DNA of 64,000 nucleotides from Dryas octopetala (lineage: Eukaryota > Streptophyta > Magnoliopsida > Rosales > Rosaceae): the NCBI GenBank assembly GCA_963921425.1, contig OY992833.1, positions 27,576,698 to 27,640,697 of the forward strand. Direction: 5' to 3'. The notes beneath the pieces were generated by a model. The model saw only the letters and a program-made list of their open reading frames with translations, was not told the DNA's origin and made no database searches. Position numbers and translations under genes: made by a program. Positions 25,130 to 46,162 of this stretch are shown piece after piece (the first letter of the stretch is position 1; every line of letters starts with the position of its first letter).

Positions 25130-25649
25130 CTCTGACCGTTGGATCCTTCCGGCTGTGGGATCTGAGATTGGTGAGAGGGTGTTTGTGTTGTGCGAAGGAG
25201 TGAGGGGTTTGGTGAGGGACAGGTTAGGAGGAAAATAGTGGGCGAGGGATCGAAAAATATTAAAATATCAAAGTGGTCTTGTTTGGCTACTCACTACTCT
25301 GTGTTGTCATTTTGTGAGTTGTGACTTAAATTTGTTGCGAAATGATTTCTTTGACTATATATTTTATTACATTTTTTAGGGGGATTTTTTTTTAAAATTA
25401 AATTGACAGTAGTATTTTTTTTTTTTGGCCAAATGTTGACAGTATAAATGATTTCTCATAATCTTTCTTGACCTTCCCAGGTTTTCTTGGGAGCTAAAGA
25501 GTCATATATTAGGGAAGAGAATAACTTGCCTGCCTGTGATAGGGCAGGATTGTATAACTGTGTAACGAGAGAGAGAGAGAGAGAGAGAGAGAACTTGTCG
25601 TATTTCCAAGACATGTAAGTCCTTCTCATTAGGAAAATATCTATCAACG
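25130..25649. other. Promoter region of the PDH E1 alpha gene
   Basis: 520 bp between the PDH start codon and the tandem array. It should hold the 5' leader and core promoter, read leftward, and a (GA)13 run at 25567-25592. No further feature is supported. Confidence 0.5.
25567..25592. repeat. (GA)n microsatellite
   Basis: Thirteen GA units, about 60 bp left of the tandem array. Confidence 0.9.
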
Positions 25650-28600
25650 CATGACTTTAAATGTCACTAGGTACAATTTAAAATGCACAAAGGGTATTAA
25701 TATTTAAAATACTTTGAGTTACGAACTAAAATTCTCAAAAAATGACTTAGGATGCCTTAAAGGAACGACTTGAGATGCCCTAAAGAACAACTTGATAAAC
25801 TCTAGAGTATGACATGGAAAACGTCAAACATAACTTGAAATGTTACTAAATACAATTAGAAATGCATCAAGGGTATAAACATTAATATCCCTCGAGATAC
25901 GAACTGAAATTCTGAAGGAACGATTTGAGAAATTCTAGGGTATGACTTAGAAAATGTCAAAACATAACATGAAATATCACTAAGTACAATTTGAATTGCA
26001 ACAATTAAGGGTATAAACATTAATATTCATCGAGGTACGAACTGAAATTCTCAAGCAACGACTTGGTATGCCCTAAGAAACGACTTGAGATGCTCTAAGG
26101 AACGACTTGAGATACCCTATGGAACGACTTGAAAAACTTTAGGGTATGACTTGTAATGTTACTAAGTACAATTTGAAATGCATTAAGGGTATAAACATTA
26201 ATATCTCTCAAGATACGAACTGAAATTCTTAAGGAACGATTTCGGATGCCCTAAAAACCAACTTGAGAAACTCTAGGGTATAACATGGAAAACGTCAAAA
26301 CATGACTTTGAATGTCACTAAGTACAATTTGAAATACATCAAATGTATTAAAAGTTAAAATACATCGAGGTACGAACTGAAATTTTCAATGAACGACTTG
26401 AGATGATTTAAGGAACGACTTAAGATACCATAAGAAACGACTTGAGAAACTTTAGGGTATGACATGAAAAATGTCAAAACATGACTTGGAATATCACTTG
26501 GTACAATTTGAAATGTACAAATAGTATAAACATTTAAAATACCTCGAGATACGAACTGAAATTCCCAAGGAACGACTTGGGATGCCTTAAGGAACGATTT
26601 GAAATGCCCTAAGGAACGACTTGAGAAACTCTAGGGTATGACATGCAAAACGTCAAAACATGACTTTGAATGTCACTAGCTACAATGTGAAATGCACCAA
26701 GGGTATTAACATTTAAAATACATCAAAGTACGAACTGAAATTCTCAATGAACGACTTGGGATGCTTTAAGGAACGACTTAAGATGCCCTAAAGAACGACT
26801 TGAGAAACTCTAGGGTATAACATGGAAAACGTCAAAACATGACTTTGAACGTCACTAGTTACATTTGAAATGCACCAAGGGTATAAACATTTAAAATCTC
26901 TCTAGTTATTAATTGAAATTTTCAACGAATGACTTGAGATGCCTTAAGGAATGACTAGAGATGCTCTAAGAAACGACTTAAGATACTCTAATGTATGACT
27001 TTGGAAGCATCAAAACATGATTTAAAATGTCATTAGATACAATTTGAAATGTACCAAGGGTAAAAATAATTAAAATAACTCGAGATACGAATTAAAATTC
27101 TTAAGGAACGACTTGAAATGCCCTAAGAAACGACCTGATAAACTCTAGGGTATGACTTGGAATGTCATTAGGTACAATTTGAAATGCACCAAGGTATAAA
27201 CATTCAAAACCCCTCGAGTTACTAACTAAAATTTTCAACAAACGACTTGAGATGCCCTAAGAAACGACTGGAGATACCCTAAGTAACGGCTTGAGAAACT
27301 CTAAGGTTTGATTAGGAAAGCGTCAAAACATGACTTTGAATGTCACTAGATACAATTTGAAATGCACCAAGGGCATAAACATTTAAAATACCTCGAGGTA
27401 CGAACTGAAATTCTCAAGGAACGACTTGAGATGCTTTAAGGAACGACTTGAAATGCCTTAAGGAACGACTTGAGAAACTCTAGGGTATGACATGGAAAGC
27501 GTCAAAACATGACTTTTTATGTCACTTGGTACAATTTGAATGCACCGTGGGTATTAACATTTAAAATACCTCGAGATACGAACTGAAATTCTCAAAGAAC
27601 GACTTAGGATACCTTAAGGAACGACTTGAGATGCCATAATGAACGACTTGAGAAACATTAAGGTATGACATGGAAAATGTCAAAACATGACTTGGAATGT
27701 CACTGTGTATAATTTGAAATGCACCAAGGGTATAAATATTTAAAATACCTCGGAGGTACGAACTGAAATTCTCAAGGAACGACTTGGGATGCCTTAAGGA
27801 TCGACTCGAGATGCTCTAACAAACGACTTGAGAAACTCTAAAATATGACATGTAAAACGTCAAAACATGACTTGAAATGTTACTAGATACAATTTGAAAT
27901 GCACAAAGGGTATAAACATTAATATCCCTCGAGGTACGAACTGAAATTTTCAATGAACGATTTGGGATTTCCTAAGAAACGACTTAAGAAACTCTAGAGT
28001 ATGACTTGGAAGATGTGAAAATATAACTTGGAATGTCACTAGGTACAAATTGAAATGCACCAATTAATGGTACAAACATTAATATCCCTCGAGATACGAA
28101 CTGAAATTCTTAAGAAACGACTTGAGAAACTCTAGAATATGACTTGGAAGATGTGAAAACATAACTTGGAATGTCACTAGGTACAATTTGAAATGCACCA
28201 ATTAATGGTACAAACATTAATATCCCTCGAGGTACGAACTGAAATTCTTAAGAAACGACTTGAGAAACTCTAGGGTATAACATGGAAAACATGAAAATAT
28301 GACTTTGAATGTCACTAGGTACAATTTGAATTGCCCCAAGGGTATTAAAATTTAAAATATTTTGAGGTACGAACTGAAATTCTCAATGAACGACACAGGA
28401 TGCCTTAAGGAATGACTTATGATGGCCTAATGAACGACTTAAGAAACTTTAGGGTATGATATAGAAAACATCAAAACATGACTTAGAATGTCACTTGGTA
28501 CAATTTGAAATGCACCAAGGGTATAAACATTTAAAATACCTCGAGGTACGAACTGAAATTCTTAAGGAATGAGTTGAGTTGTCTTAAGGAACAACTTGAG

Positions 28601-28885
28601 ATGCCCTAAGGAACGACTTGAGAAACTCAAGGGTACGACATGAAAAACGTCAAAACATGACTTTGAATATCACTAGGTACAATTTGAAATGCACCAAGGG
28701 TATTAACATTTAAAATACCTCGAGGTACGAACTGAAATTCTCAAAGAACGACTTGGGATGCCTTAAGGAACGACTTGAGAAGCCCTAAGAAACGACTTGA
28801 AAAACTTTAAGGTGTGACATGGAAAATGTCAAAACAGAATTTTGAATGTCACTAGATATAATTTAAAATGCACCAAGTGTATTAC
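25650..28885. repeat. Satellite-like tandem array, 179-bp monomer made of ~22-bp subunits
   Basis: About 19 imperfect head-to-tail monomers. Spacing of the marker ACGAACTGAAATT is mostly 177-180 bp, with shorter classes of about 157-160 and 134-138 bp. A full monomer divides into eight units of 22, 22, 22, 22, 22, 26, 21 and 22 bp. Most resemble AACGACTTGAGATGCC followed by CTAAGG; examples are AACGACTTGAGAAACTCTAG, CATGACTTTGAATGTCACTA and TACAATTTGAAATGCACCAA. The short classes come from loss of one or two units. There is no open frame of interest, no unique spacers and no flanking transposase. Monomer size is in the usual plant satellite range, but the array is short and lies in gene-rich DNA. 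Confidence 0.95.
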
Positions 28886-28975
28886 AAAATATTTATACCC
28901 TTAACAAAATAATCATGTTTTTCATGTCATACCTCGATTTAAAATGTCACTACGTTTTTCATGTCATACCAAAGG
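28886..28975 (-). repeat. Inverted fragment of the satellite at the array edge
   Basis: The plus strand carries reverse complements of array modules: TTTATACCCTTAA, and twice TTTTTCATGTCATACC, which reads GGTATGACATGAAAAA on the minus strand. The array therefore ends in a short piece in opposite orientation. Confidence 0.75.
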
Positions 28976-30884
28976 TATACCTTTAGATCCTTTAGAAAAA
29001 ACCGTTTTTAGATAGAGACTGGGGGTGTTTTAGAATTTATAAGAAAATGTTTTTAATTCATAATAAAGTCCTTTTAATTTATAAGAAAATATTTTAAATT
29101 CTTAATAAAGTTATTTCCCGATTTGAATGATATTTACCTCTATTTGAAGGGTATTTTCCCTCCTAGGGTGTAAAGTGAGTTTTGTAGAGGTTGCATGTTA
29201 GGTTTTAACTCCGAAATTTTAGTCCTCCCAAAATCTTTGAGTTAAAACCTAACATAAAGCCATCAAAGAAGAAAAACAAAAGGACTTAATTAAAAACTCT
29301 AAATCACTACCGGTCTTAGTCTAAAAAAAACACTCATGAAATGGACTGGACTTTAATTCTCTCTTATTATTTATCATTAAATAAATTATTATTCAATTGT
29401 TTGGTGTCAATAGCTTAACACTGATCATCGCACTTGTCACTTATACAACAGCTTCGATGACACCTCCGATTGCGATCAAGTTATATATGATATATACTTA
29501 ACTCTTGTTTTAATGTTTTTAATAAATAATCTAACACCATGTAATAGCTTTACTAATACTTCCGATTCCATCCAAGCTATATATGGTGTTTATCTAACTC
29601 TTGTTTTAATGTTTTTTTAATAGAGAATATGACATGTAAATTTATTAGACTATCAATTTAAACTATTAATAATCAAATAGATTATTGTTTGAACGTGTAA
29701 TGCCAGTAACTTAACATTGATCATCCTATTCACCATTTCTACAAGAACTTCACCCACACCTCTTGATCCAACCAAACTATGATCTTTAAGCTAACCAACC
29801 CTGTCATGCCTAGAATCATTGTCTAAAGCTAATGTGCATACTAGATGAGAAGGTTGAACCTAGATGCAAAGAGTTTCCGTTGAGCAAGAAGATTCAAGGT
29901 CCCTAGTTGAGTATCTCATTGATGGATAGGTAGACCAAAGGGAATGTATTGAGGTGACAACTAGCTATAGGGCTAAGAGGACACATGGGAGGCCCTAAAT
30001 AAGAAAGGGTACACGTGGCAATTTTCTTTTTTGTAAATTATTAATTGACAGTTTTTATTTGGCAATTTTGATGTCACAGTCACTTAAATAATCTAATAGC
30101 TTTTTTATGTAGATTATAGAATAGTAAACTGTGACATCATAAAACACAACTTGGTTTGTAGGAAGAGTAGGAAATATAAATAAACAAGGTAGTTTATGCA
30201 CATGTTTGACCATAAATGCAGAGTCGAGTTTGGTGGGAGTAAGCAAAGATGTGCTGTGCGTGGTTTGGTGGGTGTATATTATATTGGCACGGTTGGCTGC
30301 AAATAGTTCTTGTGTTTTCTAATGTGAGTCATGTGACGGTGCTAGAGTAAGTACATTATAGTACCCCACACGGCCACACCGCATGATACAACATTTTGTT
30401 TTGTTTAGGCTGTCAACATTTCTGTGTAATTCTTAAATTCCAGGAATGCAGCCCACTACCGAGCTCCACTTATGTTGGAGCGGCCCAACACGAAAACGTA
30501 ACTTCTCTAGGCCCAGTAGAGGCTCGTTTTGGATTACAAGGCCCAACTTCTGCGTAAGGCTTTGAACAAAACTTTCCTCATTTCTTTTGACGGAAAAAGC
30601 AACAGGAATATTTCGTAAGAGAAATGCTAGTTATCTTTTATTTTGAATGATATTTCATAAATGACACAGCATTTTTTTTTGGGTAAAGTATAATTGTATA
30701 AATGATATAGCATATTCGTTGCCCTTTTGATTTTCATTAGCTGTCAGTAACCAAATAAACGGACTTAACTGAAAACATTTACGAAACGACGTCGAATCGT
30801 GGCTGTCCACCCTCCAAAACTCGCACAATAAAAAACGATAAGCCAAACACTCACAAGCTGGTGCCCAAAAATCTATCTCCCGCC
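28976..30884. other. Spacer and promoter region of ISE2
   Basis: No gene is supported. Between about 29390 and 29790 there are two to three diverged copies of a 115-170 bp unit, recognisable by CTAACTCTTGTTTTAATGTT-like blocks near 29500 and 29600 and by AGCTTAACACTGATCATC near 29410 and its variant at 29710. The last 200-300 bp before 30885 should contain the ISE2 promoter. Confidence 0.5.
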
Positions 30885-32736
30885 ATGGACGCTCTCTCTA
30901 TCCTCTCACCCTCTCACACCTTCACGCGCCTCCTTTCTCTCAAACGCTCCTCTTGTCCCCTACTTCAACATCTCACCCAATCCCTAGGGTTTTGTTCCCC
31001 CAAATCACGTCCCACGCAGTCTCCAAATTCACCGCGATTCCGAGTCACTTTCCAGTCCCCGAGTTCGGCCTTTCCTCTAAAATCTCAACTCTCCGATGCC
31101 GACGAAGAAGATGAAGAAGAAGAGGAGGAGGAAGACGAATACGAAGACGACGATGAGGACGTGGCCGCCGATGAATACGACGACGTTTCCGGCGATATGT
31201 CGGACGGACTCGAACAAAGCGACGACGAAATCGATATGTCAATGGCTGCCGAAGAAGAACCGTCGACTCGGCACGGGGAACTCAAATGGCAGAGAGTGGA
31301 GAAGCTGTGCAACGAAGTCAGAGAGTTCGGGGAGGAAATCATCGACGTCAGCGAGCTCTCTTCTATCTACGATTTCCGAATCGATAAGTTTCAGGTGAAG
31401 TTCAATTTCGCTTGCACATTTTTTAGATTTTGTGCAACCACATAGTCTATGAAATTTGAATTACAAGTTTTTGATTGATTTTGGATAGAGATTAGCTATT
31501 CAAGCATTCTTGAGAGGTTCGTCGGTGGTGGTATCGGCACCAACGAGCAGTGGAAAGACTTTGATAGCAGAAGCTGCTGCCGTTGCAACAGTAGCCAGGA
31601 AAAGGAGATTGTTCTACACAACTCCGCTTAAGGCCTTATCCAATCAGAAGTTTCGCGAATTTCGGTATGTAAATCCTATTACTCAGAAAAGAATAGAAAG
31701 ATTACTTAGTGAAGTTTATGCAATTCTGAAGTAATTGCTATTTAGTGAAGTTTGTTCATTCGAATTAGTTAATGTGTTGTTGTAATTGCAGCGAGACTTT
31801 TGGCGACAGCAATGTCGGCCTTCTTACCGGAGATTCGGCAGTAAACAAAGATGCTCAAGTCTTAATTATGACCACGGAGATCTTGCGCAACATGTTGTAC
31901 CAGAGGTATATTTTGTATCTTGCGGAACAACTTTTTAATCAGTCCTAACAGCACTAGGTTATACATTCATGACCTTAACTTTGTTATTCAACTTCTGGGT
32001 TCATTGCTGGAATTAAGGATGGTTTTTCACTTTAGCTTCTTAATGTAGCGTGGGAAAGGCTTCTTCTGGGGATGGGCTTTTTCATGTGGATGTTATTGTC
32101 TTGGATGAAGTTCATTATCTAAGTGACATATCTCGCGGTACGGTGTGGGAAGAAATAGTAAGTGCAATTTGATGTCAGCATACTTCTTTTACTGCCCAAT
32201 ATTGCTGTCACAGTGTTTAGTCATACAATGCATGAAATATTTCAGGTTATTTATAGCCCAAAAGAAGTTCAACTCATATGTTTGTCAGCAACAGTTGCAA
32301 ATCCAGATGAATTAGCTGGTTGGATTGGCCAGGTATTTTGGCTCTTACATGATTTAATACTCTACATTGATTGAAAATCTCATATATTGTGAAACATGTT
32401 TTTTTTCCTTGAGTCTTTGTTTTTAAAATTTCCATTACATTTTGGTTGTGGGGACTTTTAAGGGGACCAATTCTATTCTCCTTTCATTCTGTTTCTAGAT
32501 TCATGGTAAAACCGAATTGGTAACTTCAACAAGGCGTCCAGTACCATTGACTTGGCATTTCTCGACGAGAACTTCTTTGTTACCACTGCTTGATAAGACA
32601 GGAAAACACATGAATAGGTACTGTTTTTTTCTCAGTATAATTAGTTATTTTGTAATACTTGATGTTTTTTAGTGTATATTTTAACTCTTAGTTTTATTGA
32701 ATCAAAATATCTTGGAAGTTCTTTTGTTTTGCAATG

Positions 32737-32792
<56 letters not shown>

Positions 32793-35629
32793 AAAATGAT
32801 TTCTAGTTACTCTGCCAAACATTCATGATGGAAAGTTTAAAAGTTTTAACTTGCAATTATCATGAAGAATGATTAGATACCATGTCTGTATTAAGTTTTT
32901 TTAATTTTGGTTATACTCAATAATTGGTTCCAATATTTTTCTTTTGAAATAATTGTTTGTACTGAATTCCTTCCCATCTATCTCTTTTCCTCGAACAAAG
33001 GGGGAACATCTAATGATTTTAACATATTCTTTAAATGGAACAGGAAGCTATCACTCGATTATCTACAACTTAATGCTTCAGGAGTAAAATCTTACAAAGA
33101 TCAGAGATCTAGAAGGAGTTCAAGAAGACGTGCAAGTGAGATGAGCTATGATGACAGTACTGGTAACATGTCTAGACGACCACTTTCAAAGAATGACATC
33201 AACTTAATACACCGTTCGCAAGTATGATTCATGCATCAATCTTTTGAGAGAGACACAGAAAAAGAGTTGTTTTTTTTTTTTTTTTTTTTCTTTTTTCTAT
33301 GTACACATTGATTGATTAGGGTTCACGACTGACCAATCAATTTGATCATCTGCATTAACTTTTGTTTTTTTTTTTTCCTTCTCTTTAGGTGCCTCAAATT
33401 ACTGATACATTATGGCACCTTAAGACTAGGGATATGCTGCCAGCAATATGGTTTATTTTTAGCAGGAAAGGATGTGATGCCGCTGTTCAGTACGTTCAAG
33501 ATTGCCAGCTCTTGGATGACTGTGAGATGAGTGAGGTTGAATTGGCCTTGAAGAGGTTCCGCATTAAGTATCCTGATGCTATCAGGGAGAATGCAGTGAA
33601 AGGTTTACTGCAAGGGGTTGCTGCACATCATGCTGGTTGTTTACCTTTATGGAAATCCTTCATCGAAGAGCTGTTTCAGCGAGGACTTGTTAAGGTCGTC
33701 TTTGCTACAGAAACACTTGCTGCTGGAATCAATATGCCTGCTAGGACAGCCGTTATTGCGTCCCTCACCAAAAGAAGTGACAGTGGACGTGTCTCATTAA
33801 GCTCAAATGAACTGCTTCAAATGGCTGGGCGTGCTGGACGTAGAGGCACTGATGAGAGGGGTCATGTAGTGCTTGTTCAAAGTCCTTATGAAGGTGCTGA
33901 AGCCTGTTGCAAGATTCTTTTTTCTGGACTTGAACCTCTGGTATCGCAGTTTACAGCTTCCTATGGAATGGTGCTAAATCTTCTGGCCGGTGCAAAAGTT
34001 ACTCACAGATCAAATGATTCAGATGGCACAAAAGCCTCCGAATCAGGGCGAACTTTGGATGAAGCTAGAAAGTTAGTTGAGCAAAGTTTTGGAAACTATG
34101 TTGGCAGCAATGTTATGCTTGCTGCAAAAGAGGAGCTTACTAGAATTCAGAGAGAAACTGAGATGCTGACTTCGGAAATCAGCGATGATGCCATTGATAG
34201 AAAGAGCAGGAAGCTTTTATCTGGATCAGCATATAAGGAGATTGCGGGTCTACAGGACGAATTAAGAGCAGAGAAACGCGTAAGGACTGAACTTCGAAGA
34301 AAAATGGAGTCTCAGAAACTATCTTCACTAAAACCCTTATTAGAGGAGTCTGAAAATGGACACTTACCCTTTCTGTGCTTGCAGTATAAGGATTCTGAAG
34401 GAGTTCAACACTCTATCCCGACCGTTTATTTGGGAAATGCTGAGTCACTCAATGGTTCAAAGCTCAAGAACATGGTTGCTGCTGATGATTCTTTTGCACT
34501 AGATGCAGTAGCAATAGAGTCTGAATCAAATTTAGTTTTTGAACCATCATATTATGTGGCTCTTGGCTCAGATAATTCTTGGTATCTATTCACAGAAAAG
34601 TGGATTAAAACAGTTTATAAGACAGGCTTTCCGAACGTTGCTTTAGCTCTAGGAGATGCTTTGCCGCGGGAAATTATGAGCACACTTCTGGATAAAACGG
34701 ACATGAAGTGGGAGAAGCTGGCCGAGTCTGAACTCGGTGGTTTTTGGTGCATGGAAGGATCTCTTGAAACATGGTCTTGGAGTTTGAATGTTCCAGTCTT
34801 GAACAGTCTTTCAGAACACGATGAGCTTTTACACAAGTCAGTGGCATACCACAACGCTGTAGAGAGTTACAAAGACCAAAGAAACAAAGTTTCACGTCTG
34901 AAGAAGAAAATATCACGCACACAAGGCTTTAGAGAGTACAAGAAGATCATCGACATGGCCAAGTTCACCGAGGAAAAGATCAAACGCTTGAAGGGAAGAT
35001 CAAGACGTTTGACTAATCGAATCGAGCAAATTGAACCATCTGGTTGGAAGGAGTTCTTGCAGATCAGCAATGTGATACACGAGACTCGGGCATTGGATAT
35101 CAACACTCATGTCATATTCCCACTTGGTGAAACTGCAGCTGCCATTCGAGGAGAGAACGAACTCTGGCTTGCCATGGTTCTAAGAAACAAAATCTTATTA
35201 GGTCTGAAGGCTGCAGAACTGGCTGGTGTGTGTGCAAGTTTAGTATCTGAAGGGATCAAAGTTCGCCCTTGGAAAAACAACAGCTATATATATGAGCCTT
35301 GTAGTACAGTAATTGACGTGGTGAACTTGTTGGATGAGCAGAGAAGCTCCTTTTTGGAGCTACAAGAAAAGCATGGTGTGAATAAGCCATGCTATTTGGA
35401 CACCCAGTTTTCGGGTATGGTTGAAGCTTGGGTTTCTGGGTTGACTTGGAGGGAGATGATGATGGACTGTGCGATGGATGAGGGCGATTTAGCGCGTCTA
35501 CTACGGCGGACTATTGATCTGCTGGCGCAAATTCCCAAGTTGCCGGACATTGACCCGCTCCTGCAGACCAATGCAAAGACGGCATCAAATATAATGGACC
35601 GTCCTCCAATAAGCGAGCTGGCTGGATGA
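30885..35629 (+). CDS. ISE2: ISE2, chloroplast DExH-box RNA helicase
   Basis: Eight coding exons: 30885-31394, 31489-31664, 31792-31905, 32049-32157, 32246-32332, 32499-32617, 33044-33221, 33389-35629. They join to 3534 nt, 1177 residues. The N-terminus is a Ser/Pro-rich chloroplast transit region followed by a strongly acidic stretch (about 68-95). The SKI2-like helicase core has Walker A APTSSGKT (187-194), Walker B LDEVH (285-289), SATVANP and motif [11 protein letters not shown] (576-584). The tail matches the ISE2/EMB25 family through to [17 protein letters not shown] [17 protein letters not shown]2 processes chloroplast RNAs and its loss increases plasmodesmatal transport and causes embryo arrest. 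The ATG at 30885 is the first in frame that begins the transit peptide. The last exon holds almost two thirds of the protein. Convergent with the SNL gene downstream. Confidence 0.96.
32741..32791. repeat. (TC)25 microsatellite in an ISE2 intron
   Basis: An uninterrupted TC run of about 51 bp within the 426-bp intron 32618-33043, the longest perfect dinucleotide repeat in the window. Confidence 0.95.
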
Positions 35630-37473
35630 ATCACATTATTATTATTATTATTATTTTACTCTAACAAAAGAAAATTTGTAATTCACCAAGTTTATAACAT
35701 TATTTCCCTCATGCCTATTGGCCATCGAGAAAAGCATTAAAATTTCCGTTATTGTACTACTAAAATTTCCATTATTGTACTATAGAAGATTTCCATTATT
35801 ATACACACAAAGTGTATACGTTTGTAATATAGAAGATTTTTGTTTCCTGCGTGCGGGGATACCTCATGTCAACTCAAATCGGCTTTTCTATGCTAGGGCA
35901 TGTCCCAACAGGACGCACCTGTTATGCAGGTAGGTAGTGTTGCTAAAGTAAAGCATTTGGAGGTATACTCAATATAAAATTCAAGAGATTTGTTAAGAAT
36001 TCAACTTGTCTTTTAAATACATATGTTCACCGTAGAGTCGTAAGGAGTATAAATTTATAATGGTATTTAACAAGAATTTCTGAAGAAAAAAAAATAGAAG
36101 AGTGAAATATAAATGCCAAAATAAGTTTTAATACCAGTGTTTCGAGAAAGCAACGAGCAACATTTATAAATATATGCGGTCTTATCACAACCGGTCATTG
36201 CCGTCCAAAATTTTACTAAATCAGAAATTTAGGATATCATTCACTGTATTATAATGCATTGTTTATCAAACAGCTTTCCTCGACTGAGGACTCATTTCAT
36301 TAAAATCAAACACTGCAAGGGACTTAAAATCGAAACTGCTCTCATACAACGTTCTGTAAAATTAATTTTAGAAATTCATATCAATACATACCATCCATAC
36401 ACGTGGACCCCAACTAAACCAACACGAGTTGACATCATTAACAATTTCAACCCACGCATTTCAAACATGTATAATAATTGCCCCAAAAGAAAAGGACAAA
36501 GTCGAACAAAAATTACAGGGTGTACACCTCTCGGCAAAAAACAATAATGTATTCAAAATCTTATAATGCAATATGCTACATTAAACTCTCAAACACATTG
36601 CAAATTTGCAAGTATGTTTCGAAGCCTCGCTGTTATGAACACACCTGTTTAGGCTGTGGATCAACATATAGGGTGCAGAACACGGAAATAAAATACAAAA
36701 TTAAAAAGAAAAATAATGTTAAACCATTGAGGTTCAGGTAGACAGCAAGTAAAACAGTGGCCGCTCCACCATTTCAAGGCATGCATCAGCCAGGCTATTT
36801 TAACGACCGATAAATACAAGAGCAGCGACCAGCATAAAGTGCATAAGAAAGGTCAACGAAAAAATATTGATGAATGAAATGAACATGTATCTCAAGTTTA
36901 CAACACAAATTACCTCTATTTACATGAATGCGGCTCAAAGTATACAACTTTCGAGCCATATCCCTCCCCCCCCCTCTCCTCGATTCTTCTTTATTTGGTC
37001 GGAGACAGGAATATGAGAATACAAGGTAATTCCACAAAAGCTTTTTCCACTCGCAGCGCCTCAAATTTTTTCGAATTTCCAGCGCCTCGCACCAGTGTAT
37101 GTAATGCGTCCATAATGCTACTGGAGAACCAAAAGAAAAATGTAGCACAATTAGTTAGAAGCATTCTCCTCCTGTTGTCTCAAAAAAAAAAAAAACACAT
37201 TAAGAAATTTTTTAGCATTTGAAAAAAAAAAACATCAAGAAAGCTTTAGCATTTAAATGAACAATGATGAAATTATTTTTCCAGTTGCATGGGTGACATG
37301 TCAAATACCGCAATCAAAAGAATCAAGATATCCAATTTTCCATTATAACTTCAGCTACATCTTATATAACATCCACTGCAAGCATGTGAGTGGATGGGAA
37401 TTTGCATCAATAACAATCAAATTGAAACTGTATAAGTACTTACCATATTTACTTGATGGTCAAAATAAGCATA
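35630..37473. other. Convergent 3' region between ISE2 and the SIN3-like gene
   Basis: An (ATT)n run at 35635-35655 follows the ISE2 stop. Three direct repeats of an ATTTCCATTATTGTACTA-like unit lie at about 35737-35800. The right part should hold the 3' UTR of the SIN3-like gene. A short C-rich run is at about 36965-36976. No gene is supported. Confidence 0.55.

Positions 37474-46162
<8,689 letters not shown>

Noticed and set aside
25650..28885. CRISPR array
   Set aside because: This is plant DNA. The repeats are contiguous, imperfect units without unique spacers or cas genes.
30861..30884. Upstream start for ISE2 at 30861
   Set aside because: The codon is GTG. The ATG at 30885 begins a normal transit peptide.
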